Source of the DNA: Rhizobium mongolense subsp. loessense
GTDB taxonomy: Bacteria > Pseudomonadota > Alphaproteobacteria > Rhizobiales > Rhizobiaceae
Reading direction: 5' to 3'
Assembly: GCF_900099775.1 (NCBI RefSeq)
Contig: NZ_FMTM01000018.1
Coordinates: forward strand, 27,616-91,615
Length of the DNA: 64,000 nucleotides
The notes below the pieces were generated by a model. That model searched no databases, was not told the DNA's origin, and was given only the letters and a program-made list of their open reading frames with translations. Of this stretch, positions 1 to 8,049 are shown one piece after another (position 1 is the first letter of the stretch; every line of letters starts with the position of its first letter). Both the position numbers and the translations under genes were made by a program.

Positions 1-698
1 AGCTTGTCGATCACATCGTCGCGGTGCTGAAGTTTGAGTTGGCGTACCGTTTCCATGACCAGGAACCCGCCCATACTGTGTCCGAACAGAATTATGCGGT
101 TCACCTTTCGGGAAGCTGAGAGCGATTTCACCAAAGAGTCTAGCTGGCTTCGCGAGTACAAGGCCGCATCGCGGTCGGCAACATATCCGGCGACGGCTGC
201 TGCCGAAGGCCAGGAAAACAGGATCGGAGCGCCCGGCTTTTTTGCGTCTGCGGCTATTTGCGACGTCCTGAACAGAGCCTCCTGATAGCTGTAGTTGTAA
301 CCATGTACGAAGATCCCGACAGTGCCGTCGAATTGCGCCGTGCGTACTGCCGCTTCCATAAACGCGTCCTGCGAAAGTTGTTTCCGCCTCGTGACTACAA
401 ACTGTCGTTCGGGATTCGGCTTCGCCGTCGGGTAAGCGATCGCGGTGTTTTTCCTGTTCGGAGGCACCGAAACCTCATACTGCTCATATGTCAGGTGTTC
501 CGCCCACGTACTTCCGAACCCGCCACGCGCAGTATCCGGGCTCCTGTTCGTTGCTGTTAGAACGGCCACTCGTTCCGAGGCGGCTTCATCGACATGTACC
601 GGATTCAAGACAGTCGACGTTGGTCTGGTGGCACAGCTTGACGACACCATCATCACGAAGAAGAGCAGGATATAAGGCGGCAGCTTCGTATGCCGCAT
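1..698 (-). CDS. alpha/beta-hydrolase lipoprotein (DUF900-like), 3' end outside window
   Basis: Reading the minus strand from an ATG at 698 gives an open frame that runs off the left edge. The start encodes a lipoprotein signal (MRHTKLPPYILLFFVMMVSS, with Cys just after) of the VSSSC lipobox type. Further on, FVHGYNYSYQEALFR, LFSWPS, YVADRDAALYSRSQL and the nucleophile elbow GHSMGG are hallmarks of the DUF900 alpha/beta-hydrolase family, so Ser of GHSMGG is the likely nucleophile. The substrate is unknown; an envelope-anchored esterase-like role is inferred. It begins 14 bp after the stop of the upstream TetR gene, which suggests co-transcription. The C-terminal catalytic His lies outside the window. 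Confidence 0.8.
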   Translation of the reverse strand, partial: MRHTKLPPYILLFFVMMVSSSCATRPTSTVLNPVHVDEAASERVAVLTATNRSPDTARGGFGSTWAEHLTYEQYEVSVPPNRKNTAIAYPTAKPNPERQFVVTRRKQLSQDAFMEAAVRTAQFDGTVGIFVHGYNYSYQEALFRTSQIAADAKKPGAPILFSWPSAAAVAGYVADRDAALYSRSQLDSLVKSLSASRKVNRIILFGHSMGGFLVMETVRQLKLQHRDDVIDK

Positions 699-712
699 CG
701 AAAGGCGTTCTA

Positions 713-1330
713 TCAATCGTCTACCACTTCATGGGATATTCGGCCAGCTGGTCTCAGGCCATTTAGAGCAAAATCTAAAATATTGTGTATCTGAGCTTCC
801 TTGTGCCTTACCCTCTGATTGGAAATCAGTTTCGGATGCCAAACTTTCGCGGTCGCCATTATGAAGATTCTTGATGTGCGGCGGGGGTTCTGGGGGACGA
901 ACTCTCCCCTATCAATGCCATCGGCGATCACTGTTGCGAGGACATTGCGGATGCGGACGATGTGTCTTTTAACAAGGTCATGATCGCGGTCCAGGCTGAG
1001 GACGATGAGGTCATAAATTGCACGGTGATTATCCGCAAGGTCAATTGTCGTCAAATATTGTTTCTGTAGATACCTTCTGATCCGGGAAGCGGCATCGCCC
1101 GACAGCTTCGCGATCGAGAGCGCTGTCGAGTAATTGCCGTCTAGGATGTCGCGGAAGATGGTCCGTCGCAATTCCTCCTTGGAACCGAAGAAACGATAGA
1201 CACTCGCCCGAGACATGCCAAGGTCTCTGGCGATGTCCGCAATGCGAACCTTCTGGTAGCCGTGTTGCCAAATCAATTGCTCGGCAGCCTGGATAATAAT
1301 TTTAGCATTGGCTTTCACCTGCGCGGGCAT
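713..1330 (-). CDS. TetR/AcrR-family transcriptional regulator
   Basis: 205 aa, a usual TetR length. The N-terminal helix-turn-helix lies around residues 10-55 (VRIADIARDLGMSRASVYRFF is the recognition region), followed by a helical ligand-binding domain. The order (hydrolase lipoprotein immediately downstream, 14 bp) suggests a two-gene operon, perhaps autoregulated. The ligand cannot be read from the sequence. Confidence 0.9.
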   Translation of the reverse strand: MPAQVKANAKIIIQAAEQLIWQHGYQKVRIADIARDLGMSRASVYRFFGSKEELRRTIFRDILDGNYSTALSIAKLSGDAASRIRRYLQKQYLTTIDLADNHRAIYDLIVLSLDRDHDLVKRHIVRIRNVLATVIADGIDRGEFVPQNPRRTSRIFIMATAKVWHPKLISNQRVRHKEAQIHNILDFALNGLRPAGRISHEVVDD

Positions 1331-1484
1331 GGCTCTCTCATCATTCCTCGCCTCCAGATTTTGGCCGTCCGATACACATCAGGCAGCTCGGTTCGAAGAG
1401 CATATGCTTTGCCAATAGGGCTATCGCAGATGCGGTCCTGCTAGGCTCGCGCTCACGTCTTGGTTGTTATTCCAATTGAACTGA

Positions 1485-1772
1485 TCAATTGAATGGAGAA
1501 TAACACTGCGTTCGCGGCCCACCGTAGGGCTGGAAGGTATTGTCATAGGCTCGGTAAGACCGATACCGATGCGCGCACCAGTCAAAGTGCCGTGGGTCAT
1601 AACCCGACGAGTATTCTGGCCCGGGTGGGGGTGGGGGCGGCAAAATGAGGGGCGGCGGAGGCGGAGCGATTGGCGGCGGAATCAGTGGAATTGGACCGGG
1701 TACTTGAGCCATAGCGGCTGACTCGCCCACGAGTAGACAAGCGACCGCTGCGATTGTTACAAAGTATTTCAT
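1485..1772 (-). CDS. BA14K-like secreted protein
   Basis: 95 aa with an N-terminal signal peptide (MKYFVTIAAVACLLVGESAA, then MAQ), a proline-only linker of about 35 residues, and a C-terminal motif W-C-A-H-R-Y-R-S-Y-R-A-Y-D-N-T-F followed by G-P-R-T-Q-C, the pattern of the BA14K family common in Brucella and rhizobia. The family is reported as an immunoreactive, lectin-like envelope protein; the role here is unassigned. The two C-terminal cysteines probably form a periplasmic disulfide. Confidence 0.85.
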   Translation of the reverse strand: MKYFVTIAAVACLLVGESAAMAQVPGPIPLIPPPIAPPPPPLILPPPPPPGPEYSSGYDPRHFDWCAHRYRSYRAYDNTFQPYGGPRTQCYSPFN

Positions 1773-1893
1773 GGAGATAACCTCACATTCCTTGCTCCGC
1801 GGGAGCGAGTTAGTTTGGGACCGCGGCCTATCCGCAGTTCCGATGTCGTGTATTCGGAACGCGGGCAGGCCGGGATGAGACCTATCGGATCTT

Positions 1894-2253
1894 CTAGCGA
1901 CTGAACTTCAGGTCCGGCTTGTCACCATCCCAACCCTGAAGACCTCCGGGAACTTCTTGGAACCGAAGGCACCTCGTGCCCATCCTGCCGGAAATGCACA
2001 TCGCATCATCCTTGAGCGTCCAGGTGACGGACAGAGTAAACGGCAGAGGACCGCGAATGCTTCCGGATCCATCGTTTCGGAGAGTGAACTTGAGGTTTTT
2101 GCCATCCGGCGCAAGGGCCGACCAGGGAGCTCCGTCGGCGAGTATGGCTGCTGCCTTTTGTGGCGGCAGGAAAGTCTGCCCCCCTGCGGCAAACGACGTG
2201 CTTGAAGCAAGAATTGCGACGGATGCTGCTGCGAACCGTAGTCCTATTTTCAT
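1894..2253 (-). CDS. small secreted hypothetical protein
   Basis: The ATG at 2253 was chosen over a longer reading (to 2331) because AGGAGA sits just upstream and because the protein then opens with a clean signal peptide (MKIGLRFAAASVAILASSTS, cleaved near FAAG). The mature part is about 97 aa with two cysteines (CISGRMGTRC) and looks like a small beta-rich periplasmic domain of the kind seen in rhizobial secreted proteins of unknown function. No family name is assigned. Confidence 0.75.
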   Translation of the reverse strand: MKIGLRFAAASVAILASSTSFAAGGQTFLPPQKAAAILADGAPWSALAPDGKNLKFTLRNDGSGSIRGPLPFTLSVTWTLKDDAMCISGRMGTRCLRFQEVPGGLQGWDGDKPDLKFSR

Positions 2254-2351
2254 TTTCGGTCTCCTACTTTCATGCTTGAAGTTGTTGGCGTCTCGTTGCG
2301 AACGATGGAACGCGGTTGTCCGAAAGTGCAATTTCGTGTCGTCTACGCTCG

Positions 2352-3194
2352 CTATTGGGAGGCTGCAGCCCCCTTGTCGCTCCAGCCCGGTGGCAGACCG
2401 AGTTGACCGGCGACCGCCCCTTTGATACCAGGGGCCGAGCCGAATGCCTTACACGCGTCGTATTTCGGGTCGCCGCCAAGCGACGCCTTTAATTTTTGCA
2501 TCGACGGCATCGACAGCGTTCCCTTGAAGGGGTCTTGCCCCTTGACGAGCATGCGGCTGAAATCGGCGCCAAAAGCGGAAGAGAGCGAATAGGCATCACC
2601 GACCTTGGAGACCCGGGCCTTTGTCGTCAGCATGTTTGCGCCGCGCGACCAGAGCATAGCCGCCTTCTGTGAGCCGTCCTGGCCAACCGCTTCGGCCTCG
2701 ATGGAGAGGCCGCCGAGACCGATCGGAAGCCGCGGGATCGGAACGAACACCACCGCGGCTCCGAGTGACGCTACGGCCGAGGTAGCTGCGACAGTTCGAT
2801 TCGTTGGCACAATGTCGGTGACGGTGGCGTGGACGACGAGATCTGCCGGCTGGCTCGCAGTCACGACCTTGAAGCGATCGCTGAGGCCGGTACAAAGCGC
2901 CCGGTCAACCGCGTTGGTGAGAAGGGCCAAGTCCTTGACGTCGAAGGAACCGCCGCTGACGGCATCCGCCGACGTCGGCACGATGCGCACTGTCTGTGCG
3001 GCAAGGACCGGTCCCGAGTCGACACGCAATTTCGCCTTCGTCAGCGTGCCGCCCGACGGGGTCATACCCGCATAGGAACCAAGTGAGGTGCCCTGATGCA
3101 GGGCTACGCTTGCGCAGGAGGAGAGCGATGAGAGCAGGACCGCTGACACTGCGGCCCGCAGGTGATTTTTCGGTAGGCGAAAGCTAAAGGTCAT
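2352..3194 (-). CDS. DUF3313-like outer-membrane lipoprotein
   Basis: The start at 3194 (MTFSFRLPKNHLRAAVSAVL) gives a lipoprotein signal with lipobox LSSC, Cys27. The roughly 250-aa mature domain (TPSGGTLTKAKLRVDSGPVL, RIVPTSADAVSGGSF, ADLVVHATVTDI, LGGLSIEAEAV) matches the DUF3313 lipoprotein pattern. A 38-bp CpxR-like box and hairpin lie directly upstream with the ATG at the conserved distance, so this gene is a probable target of the two-component system at 8.6-10.6 kb. A decayed copy of its promoter and first codons exists at 10.65-10.80 kb. It lies 200 bp after the efflux channel gene, on the same strand. Confidence 0.8.
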   Translation of the reverse strand: MTFSFRLPKNHLRAAVSAVLLSSLSSCASVALHQGTSLGSYAGMTPSGGTLTKAKLRVDSGPVLAAQTVRIVPTSADAVSGGSFDVKDLALLTNAVDRALCTGLSDRFKVVTASQPADLVVHATVTDIVPTNRTVAATSAVASLGAAVVFVPIPRLPIGLGGLSIEAEAVGQDGSQKAAMLWSRGANMLTTKARVSKVGDAYSLSSAFGADFSRMLVKGQDPFKGTLSMPSMQKLKASLGGDPKYDACKAFGSAPGIKGAVAGQLGLPPGWSDKGAAASQ

Positions 3195-3206
3195 CAGGCG
3201 AGTCTT

Positions 3207-3283
3207 CTGAACCGGGATCGAGGGTTCAGGTTTTAGCGAGGCCAACGTTAATGGCGGTAAAGGCAGTGTAAAGTTGGGTAAAA
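3207..3283 (-). promoter_or_regulatory. CpxR-like box plus hairpin (copy A) of the DUF3313 gene
   Basis: Box at 3246-3283, 38 bp on the minus strand, with TTTAC-like half-sites at box positions 2, 12, 23 and 33. A TAAAAC stretch follows (possible -10), then the inverted repeat CTGAAC-N11-GTTCAG at 3207-3229, and the DUF3313 ATG at 3194. The copies at 4.95, 5.48, 10.65 and 12.3 kb have the same order and nearly the same spacing. Confidence 0.75.
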
Positions 3284-3451
3284 TCTTGGGGCGGATCTTT
3301 GAGCTGCAATGCCACCTAACCAGCGAACGAAGATCGTATTGCCGAGGAAGATGAACACAGTCGAGATCGTCAAAGGGAGTACGTATTAGTAAATGCGCGT
3401 GATTTCAAATCCGCCTGATTTACCATCGCGATGTCGCCGCCACCCGCCACA

Positions 3452-4882
3452 TTAGCTCGACTTTCCGCTTCGATCTGAATTGCGGTGCACTTGTTGTGGA
3501 AAATAGCCAGCACCTACAGCGACATAAAGATCTACATAATCTTTGGCGAGTTGCTGGACGGCTTCGGCAAGGCTTGCTTGGGCATCGGAGACCGAACGCT
3601 GAGAGTCCAAGACGTCAAGCAGGGACGAGGCGCCTTCCTTATAGCTGGCAGTTGAAAGCTCCAGCGATTCCTGCGCCGTTTTCACCTGCCTGCGCCGCGG
3701 CTCCACCGTCTGCGCGTCGCGTCGGACCGCGGACAGCGCGTTTTCGACCTCTTCGACCGCGTTCAGCACCGCGGCCTTCCAAGCGAGGTACTGAGTCTTG
3801 GCGTCAGATTTTTCAATATCGACGTTTGCCCGCAGGCTACCGCCATCGAAGATCGGAAGGCTGAGCGTCGGTCCAAAGGACCAGGTGGTCAGGCCTCCGC
3901 CGTTAGCACCAGCCAACTTGACCCGGGTTGGTGAAATCGAGCCGGAGAGCGAGATCGACGGATAGAGCTGGGCTTCGGCAACGCCGATGTTGGCAACGGT
4001 CTCCGCCAGCTCGCGTTCGGCCTTGCGGATATCCGGACGGTTGCGGATGAGATCGGCCGGAATACCAGCCCGAATATCGCCATGATAGACCGGCTGTGCG
4101 CCTCCCTTGCGCAACTCCGCCATCAGCGAGGATGCCGGCAGGCCAAGGAGGGTAGCGATATGATGGGCTTCGGAATTGAAGCTGTTTTCGAAGCCCGGGA
4201 TTTCGGCCAGCGTTGACTTCACCAAGCCTTCCGCCTGAACGACGTCCAGGCGAGAAGCTCCACCAACCGTGAGCTGCAGCTGAGTGAGATTGTATGTCTC
4301 TCGACGAGACTTCAAGTTCGCCTTGGAGAGCGCGATCCGCTCCTGATAATAGCGGGCGTCGATATAAGAGGAGACGAGATCCTTGAGGAAAGTGAGCTTT
4401 GCGTCGTCGGCCGTCGCATAAGCTGCCCCGAGCGAGGCAAGTGCGCTCTCTTTCGAGCGCCGGTACTGACCGAAGAGGTCAAGCAGCCAGGAGACGTCGG
4501 CCTCGCCGCCAGTGGTGTTGGTTGCGCCAATCTTTGTGCGTTGCGAACCCATCTCGCCTGATACCGTGTGCGACGCACCGACATCAAGGCTCGGTAATCC
4601 ACCGGCGCCTGCGACTGTTACATTGGCGGACGCCGAATTGATGCGCTCCAGCGCCTGCAGCACGTCGAGATTCCGGTCAAGGCCGCGGGCGACCAGATTG
4701 TCCAGCTGCGTGTCACGATAGGCCGCCCACCACTGCGCCGTCAAAACATTGGCGTTACTCTTAATATCACCCTCATCGAATTTTGCAGGAAGTGGTGTCT
4801 CTGGGGGAACGTGATCCGGACCGCTCACGCAACCCGCTAGCAAAACCAATAGTGCCGGTGTGGCATAACGGAGGGAGATCAT
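3452..4882 (-). CDS. RND efflux outer-membrane channel, NodT/OprM-type lipoprotein
   Basis: 476 aa, usual length for the TolC/NodT family. The signal MISLRYATPALLVLLAG is followed by the lipobox Cys18. Family motifs visible: WWAAYRDTQLDNLVARGLDR, VSWLLDLFGQYRRSKE, AAYATADDAKLTFLKDLVSS, PADLIRNRPDIRKAERELA, LYPSISLSGSI, LPIFDGGSLRANVDI. It should be the outer-membrane duct of the MFP-RND pump encoded at 15.2-19.5 kb, which has no channel gene of its own. Its ATG directly abuts the TGA of an 18-codon leader ORF opened by a CpxR-like box element. Confidence 0.92.
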   Translation of the reverse strand: MISLRYATPALLVLLAGCVSGPDHVPPETPLPAKFDEGDIKSNANVLTAQWWAAYRDTQLDNLVARGLDRNLDVLQALERINSASANVTVAGAGGLPSLDVGASHTVSGEMGSQRTKIGATNTTGGEADVSWLLDLFGQYRRSKESALASLGAAYATADDAKLTFLKDLVSSYIDARYYQERIALSKANLKSRRETYNLTQLQLTVGGASRLDVVQAEGLVKSTLAEIPGFENSFNSEAHHIATLLGLPASSLMAELRKGGAQPVYHGDIRAGIPADLIRNRPDIRKAERELAETVANIGVAEAQLYPSISLSGSISPTRVKLAGANGGGLTTWSFGPTLSLPIFDGGSLRANVDIEKSDAKTQYLAWKAAVLNAVEEVENALSAVRRDAQTVEPRRRQVKTAQESLELSTASYKEGASSLLDVLDSQRSVSDAQASLAEAVQQLAKDYVDLYVAVGAGYFPQQVHRNSDRSGKSS

Positions 4883-4939
4883 TCAGTTTTCTTCCTGTAA
4901 CGCCGCCAAGTAAAGACTTGCGCGAAGCAATGTGCTCAT
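4883..4939 (-). CDS. 18-codon leader ORF before the efflux channel gene
   Basis: ATG at 4939 at the conserved distance from the box/hairpin element; it encodes MSTLLRASLYLAALQEEN and its TGA is immediately followed by the ATG of the channel gene. AGGAAG near its end can serve as the ribosome site for the downstream gene. It may be a regulatory leader giving translational coupling, or the relic of a captured promoter with its first codons. The protein itself is not recognised. Confidence 0.45.
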   Translation of the reverse strand: MSTLLRASLYLAALQEEN

Positions 4940-4950
4940 GGGCGAATTTT

Positions 4951-5027
4951 CTGAACCGGGATCGTCCGTTCAGGTTCTAGCGACGCCAGCGTTAATGACG
5001 GTAAAGGCAGTGTAAAGTTGGGTAAAA
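4951..5027 (-). promoter_or_regulatory. CpxR-like box plus hairpin (copy B) of the efflux channel gene
   Basis: 38-bp box at 4990-5027 on the minus strand (TTTTACCCAACTTTAC... then CCTTTACCG and ATTAACG), TAGAAC as a possible -10, and inverted repeat CTGAAC-N11-GTTCAG at 4951-4973. The leader ATG follows at 4939. Confidence 0.75.
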
Positions 5028-5094
5028 TCCAGGAACATCGGTCCTGTCGATTGCCGAGGTTCAACCTTGCCTGGGCTTCTGATTGGTCGATCCG

Positions 5095-5190
5095 TTCAAT
5101 GTGTTCGAGGAGGCTCGATGGTGATGGTCATGTCCGTCGGGTAGCGATGCATAGCATGCCCGCCACGGCGCTCGATGGCCTACCCAGTGG
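5095..5190 (-). pseudogene. remnant of a CpxA-like kinase C-terminus
   Basis: Minus-strand reading gives AIERRGGHAM followed by MTITIEPPRTH, matching the end of the intact kinase (AIERHGGRVY ... LAITIELPRKP). No open frame extends from it. It is a short decayed copy of the 3' end of the kinase gene at 9.26-10.58 kb. Confidence 0.55.
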
Positions 5191-5236
5191 TCGCAAGGTC
5201 TAGAGTGGCAATCGAACGCGCAAAATTTGCACGAGG

Positions 5237-5310
5237 GATACACCGTGCAGCAGCTCGCCGAGGATTATGTGCACCTTTATACCGTGGTGGGTGCTGGCAA
5301 TTTGCTAGGC
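5237..5310 (+). pseudogene. remnant of the efflux channel C-terminus
   Basis: The plus strand encodes VQQLAEDYVHLYTVVGAG, close to VQQLAKDYVDLYVAVGAG at the end of the intact channel gene (3452-4882). Only this tail is left. Together with the kinase remnant beside it, it indicates a lost second copy of the channel/kinase module. Confidence 0.6.
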
Positions 5311-5482
5311 GCAAGAAAACAAAAAATCGAGCTAATGCGGGCGTCGCCCGTGGCATTGGTGGCGCTGCAGGTCGGGCGGATTGCTAATGCTGCTCCCGAT
5401 CTGCGTCGTTGAATTTTCTCGACAACTCGGCCTTCATTCGCTTGTGAAATGGCATTTTGGCACCTGAGAGAGCTTCCCCAGA

Positions 5483-5559
5483 TTTTACCGAACTTTACAC
5501 CGCCTTTACCGTCATTAACGCTGGCGTCGCTAGAATCTGAACCCACGATCCCGGTTAAG
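5483..5559 (+). promoter_or_regulatory. CpxR-like box plus hairpin (copy C) of the methyltransferase pair
   Basis: 38-bp box at 5483-5520 (TTTTACCG, CTTTACAC, CTTTACCG, ATTAACG), TAGAAT as a possible -10, and inverted repeat CTGAAC-N11-GTTAAG (one mismatch) at 5537-5559. The leader ATG is at 5571. Confidence 0.75.
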
Positions 5560-5570
5560 AAGAACCGCCA

Positions 5571-5627
5571 ATGACTTTCGCTGGCGCAGACGGGGCATCT
5601 CTAGTCTCGTGGGCGTGCGTCCATTAA
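5571..5627 (+). CDS. 18-codon leader ORF before the cmoA-like gene
   Basis: ATG at the conserved distance after box C; it encodes MTFAGADGASLVSWACVH and ends with TAA at 5625-5627, four bases before the first ATG of the methyltransferase. The stop overlaps the AAGGA ribosome site of the next gene. It has the same codon count as the leader at 4883-4939 and begins MTF like the DUF3313 protein. Confidence 0.45.
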   Translation: MTFAGADGASLVSWACVH

Positions 5628-5640
5628 GGAAATGCAGAAA

Positions 5641-6399
5641 ATGAATAAAGCTCTGAATATCGTGCTCAAGCCGGGCCGAAAGGACACGGTTTTCAGCGAG
5701 GACGAGCCGCCAGTTGATGATTTTTCCTTCAACGCCCAAGTCGCCGACGTATTTGACGACATGGTCAGCCGCTCCGTGCCATACTACGAAGAAATGCAGC
5801 GTATGGTCTGTGAACTGGCGCAGGATTTCGCAAAACCGAATACCAACCTCTATGATATCGGTTGCTCGACGGCGACCACACTTCTGACGCTCGACCCGAT
5901 CTTGCATCCCAGTGTGAAGTTCGTTGGCGTCGACAACGCGCCCGACATGCTTGAGAAGGCGCGGCAGAAGGTCGCCCAGACAGGCACACAAAGGCCGATA
6001 GAATTGCAGATGGCCGATTTGCATCAGGGCCTCTATATGGAGAATGCCAGCGTCGTCACGATGCTGCTCACTATGCAGTTCATCCGTCCGCTCTACCGCG
6101 AACGAATGATCAAGACGGTCTCCTCGGGCCTGAACGACCAGGGCTGCCTGCTGTTGATCGAAAAGCTGACGAGCGAGAATACTACCTTCAATCGACTGTT
6201 CATTCAGCACTATTACGATTTCAAGCGACGAAACGGCTATTCAGAGATCGAGATCTCCAAGAAGCGCGAAGCGCTCGAAAACGTTCTTATTCCTTATCGA
6301 CTGGAAGAGAACATCCTTCTTCTCAAGGAAAGCGGGTTCCGGCACGTCGAGGTATTTTTCCGCTGGTACAACTTCTGCGGCATCGTCGCTGTTAAATAA
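5641..6399 (+). CDS. CmoA-like SAM-dependent methyltransferase / carboxy-SAM synthase homologue
   Basis: About 250 aa, like CmoA. The SAM site YDIGCSTATT, the block VGVDNAPDMLEKAR, and the CmoA-typical regions DFKRRNGYSEIEISKKREAL and FFRWYNFCGIVAVK align along the whole enterobacterial CmoA. CmoA converts SAM plus prephenate to carboxy-SAM, used by CmoB on tRNA wobble uridine; no cmoB is present here, so another use or substrate is possible. The ATG at 5641 fits AAGGA at 5626-5630 better than the ATG at 5632, which is one base away. It is followed directly by the membrane methyltransferase gene and preceded by a CpxR-like box. Confidence 0.8.
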   Translation: MNKALNIVLKPGRKDTVFSEDEPPVDDFSFNAQVADVFDDMVSRSVPYYEEMQRMVCELAQDFAKPNTNLYDIGCSTATTLLTLDPILHPSVKFVGVDNAPDMLEKARQKVAQTGTQRPIELQMADLHQGLYMENASVVTMLLTMQFIRPLYRERMIKTVSSGLNDQGCLLLIEKLTSENTTFNRLFIQHYYDFKRRNGYSEIEISKKREALENVLIPYRLEENILLLKESGFRHVEVFFRWYNFCGIVAVK

Positions 6400-7155
6400 G
6401 TGAAAAAAATGAAAACTGTGACAATCTCGATCGGCAATTTTCTGTTCAGGTATCGAAATCAGATCTTCCCGTTCACCATCGTTACGCTCTTTTTCTCCGC
6501 GGCTCCCGCGACGGAGGTATTCGAGAGCACGAAGGTCGAATTTGCCACGGATATTGCCGCATGGCTCATCGCCTTCTGCGGACTTTTAGTCCGTGGGACA
6601 GTGATTGGTTACGCCTATATCCAGCGCGGTGGCCTGAACAAAGAAGTCTATGCCAAAAACCTCGTCACCGAAGGCATGTTCAGCACATGCCGCAATCCGC
6701 TGTATGTCGGCAACTTGTTGATATATGCAGCCGTCTTCCTGATGCATGGAAACCCGGCAACGGTGGCCATCGGGATCCTATTGTTCTGTGTCATGTACCA
6801 GTGCATCGTTTGTGCGGAGGAGGCGTTTCTCGAACGCAAGTTCGGCGAGGGATACAGAGCCTATTGCGCTGACGTCCCGAGATGGATTCCGCGCCTCGCT
6901 AAAATTTCGCAGGCCACTGAAGGCATGGTCTTCAACTTCAAGCGGGTGATCGCAAAAGACTATTCTACTGTCTCCGCCACGCTAGTCACCTTGCTGCTCG
7001 CACAAGTATACGAGTCCATGGCGGCCCCGATCGCGAACAAGGATGTCCTGTACCTGTCCCTGCTCGTAACGCTCGCCATTGTAACCGGAGTCGCCACCGG
7101 ATTGATCAGCCGGTTGAAGAAACGTGGCGTTTTCAGCGAAAACAAATCTGTGTAG
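6400..7155 (+). CDS. isoprenylcysteine carboxyl methyltransferase-like membrane protein
   Basis: 251 aa. GTG at 6400 abuts the TAA of the cmoA-like gene (ATG at 6409 is an alternative). Several hydrophobic segments are followed by the ICMT/PEMT SAM-binding signature: TEGMFSTCRNPLYVGNLL, then EEAFLERKFGEGYRAYCADVPRW. Two more hydrophobic segments near the C-terminus (about 190-240) go beyond the core family. Bacterial members methylate lipids or small molecules and the substrate is unknown. Co-transcription with the cmoA-like gene under a CpxR-like box suggests envelope lipid modification, by inference. Confidence 0.8.
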   Translation: MKKMKTVTISIGNFLFRYRNQIFPFTIVTLFFSAAPATEVFESTKVEFATDIAAWLIAFCGLLVRGTVIGYAYIQRGGLNKEVYAKNLVTEGMFSTCRNPLYVGNLLIYAAVFLMHGNPATVAIGILLFCVMYQCIVCAEEAFLERKFGEGYRAYCADVPRWIPRLAKISQATEGMVFNFKRVIAKDYSTVSATLVTLLLAQVYESMAAPIANKDVLYLSLLVTLAIVTGVATGLISRLKKRGVFSENKSV

Positions 7156-7537
7156 CGGGCAAGTGGCGGAAACAGAGGGCGTGCCGGCCGTCTCCTTTGG
7201 CTCTGTCGGGCATGGAAACTGGGACGTGCGACCAGGCGGGACGAGTACAAAATCGAACGGGGGCGCAAAGCGCGGGGGCACGATCCAAACGTTCGAAGGG
7301 CGACAAGCGACTTCTTGACCCCGAGGTCGGACGATGGTGGCAATTGTCAGACGAATTCCGCCTTCGTCCAACACCTTCTGATATCTGTCGGACTATGATC
7401 GACCTAATAGACATCGACCAGGGGCGGCGCATGATGTTGCCTGGCCGTGACTTCAGCCTGTGACGCGGTGCACAAATCTTGGCGGCATCGGTGATTTTGC
7501 CTCATTGATGTCGATCGAGACGCCCGAAAGCACCAAA
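7156..7537. other. intergenic stretch without recognisable gene
   Basis: No supported reading frame, repeat or RNA was seen between the methyltransferase pair and the box at 7538. Short open frames exist on both strands but lack family motifs and credible ribosome sites. Confidence 0.5.
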
Positions 7538-7575
7538 CTTTACCTATCTTTACAATGTCTTTGCGCAGCTTAACG
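7538..7575 (+). promoter_or_regulatory. CpxR-like box (copy D)
   Basis: 38 bp with CTTTACC, CTTTACA, CTTTGCG and CTTAACG at the same helical spacing as the other copies. It lacks the following CTGAAC/GTTCAG hairpin. The 108-aa ORF starts 64 bp after the box. Confidence 0.65.
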
Positions 7576-7639
7576 CAGTCGGCAGTACCTTTTTTGAAGC
7601 GGTCAGGCGATTCGTCGTTCAGCTTTCTGCAGAGACAAA

Positions 7640-7966
7640 ATGCATCACGTGACGATCACTTGGGAAAACCAAAATCAGATCAAGAAGCTCATTGAGCTGA
7701 TACGAGAAAACGTGGGCGAGCTTAGCAACAAGTTGCATGAGACGCGGAAGCGCGAGCGACTAACTCAGCAAGACGTTGATGAATGTGTCCGGCTCCTGAC
7801 CCTTAGCAGCATGCTGCTTTTGGAGCTCCATCAAGCAGACTCGATTTGTGAAGCAGACGTCATTCCGCCCGCCACAGGGGCAGTGCAGTCGTATTCATGG
7901 CTGGCCCTCCGGTACCTCGCGCCAAGAGATAGTCGAGCCGACATCGGTGCAGACCCGGAACAATAG
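7640..7966 (+). CDS. hypothetical protein, 108 aa
   Basis: MHHVTITWENQNQIKKLIEL... is charged and helical over residues 10-75 (ETRKRERLTQQDVDECVRLL), without signal peptide or membrane segment; the last 30 residues look unstructured. GCAGAGA precedes the ATG weakly. I do not recognise a family. The CpxR-like box 64 bp upstream is the best support that it is real and belongs to the same regulon. Confidence 0.5.
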   Translation: MHHVTITWENQNQIKKLIELIRENVGELSNKLHETRKRERLTQQDVDECVRLLTLSSMLLLELHQADSICEADVIPPATGAVQSYSWLALRYLAPRDSRADIGADPEQ

Positions 7967-8049
7967 CGAGGGTGATGGAAATATATCAGAGTGCCAACCG
8001 GCGGTAACCACTTCAGTTTGCACGGATCTTGTCGCCCAATGCTTGATCG

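Noticed and set aside
2605..3075. 156-aa plus-strand open frame opposite the DUF3313 gene
   Set aside because: Antisense shadow of a lipoprotein gene with a clear signal and family pattern.
5530..6210. 226-aa open frame opposite the cmoA-like gene
   Set aside because: It is antisense to a gene with clear family motifs and has no motif of its own; a frame shadow.
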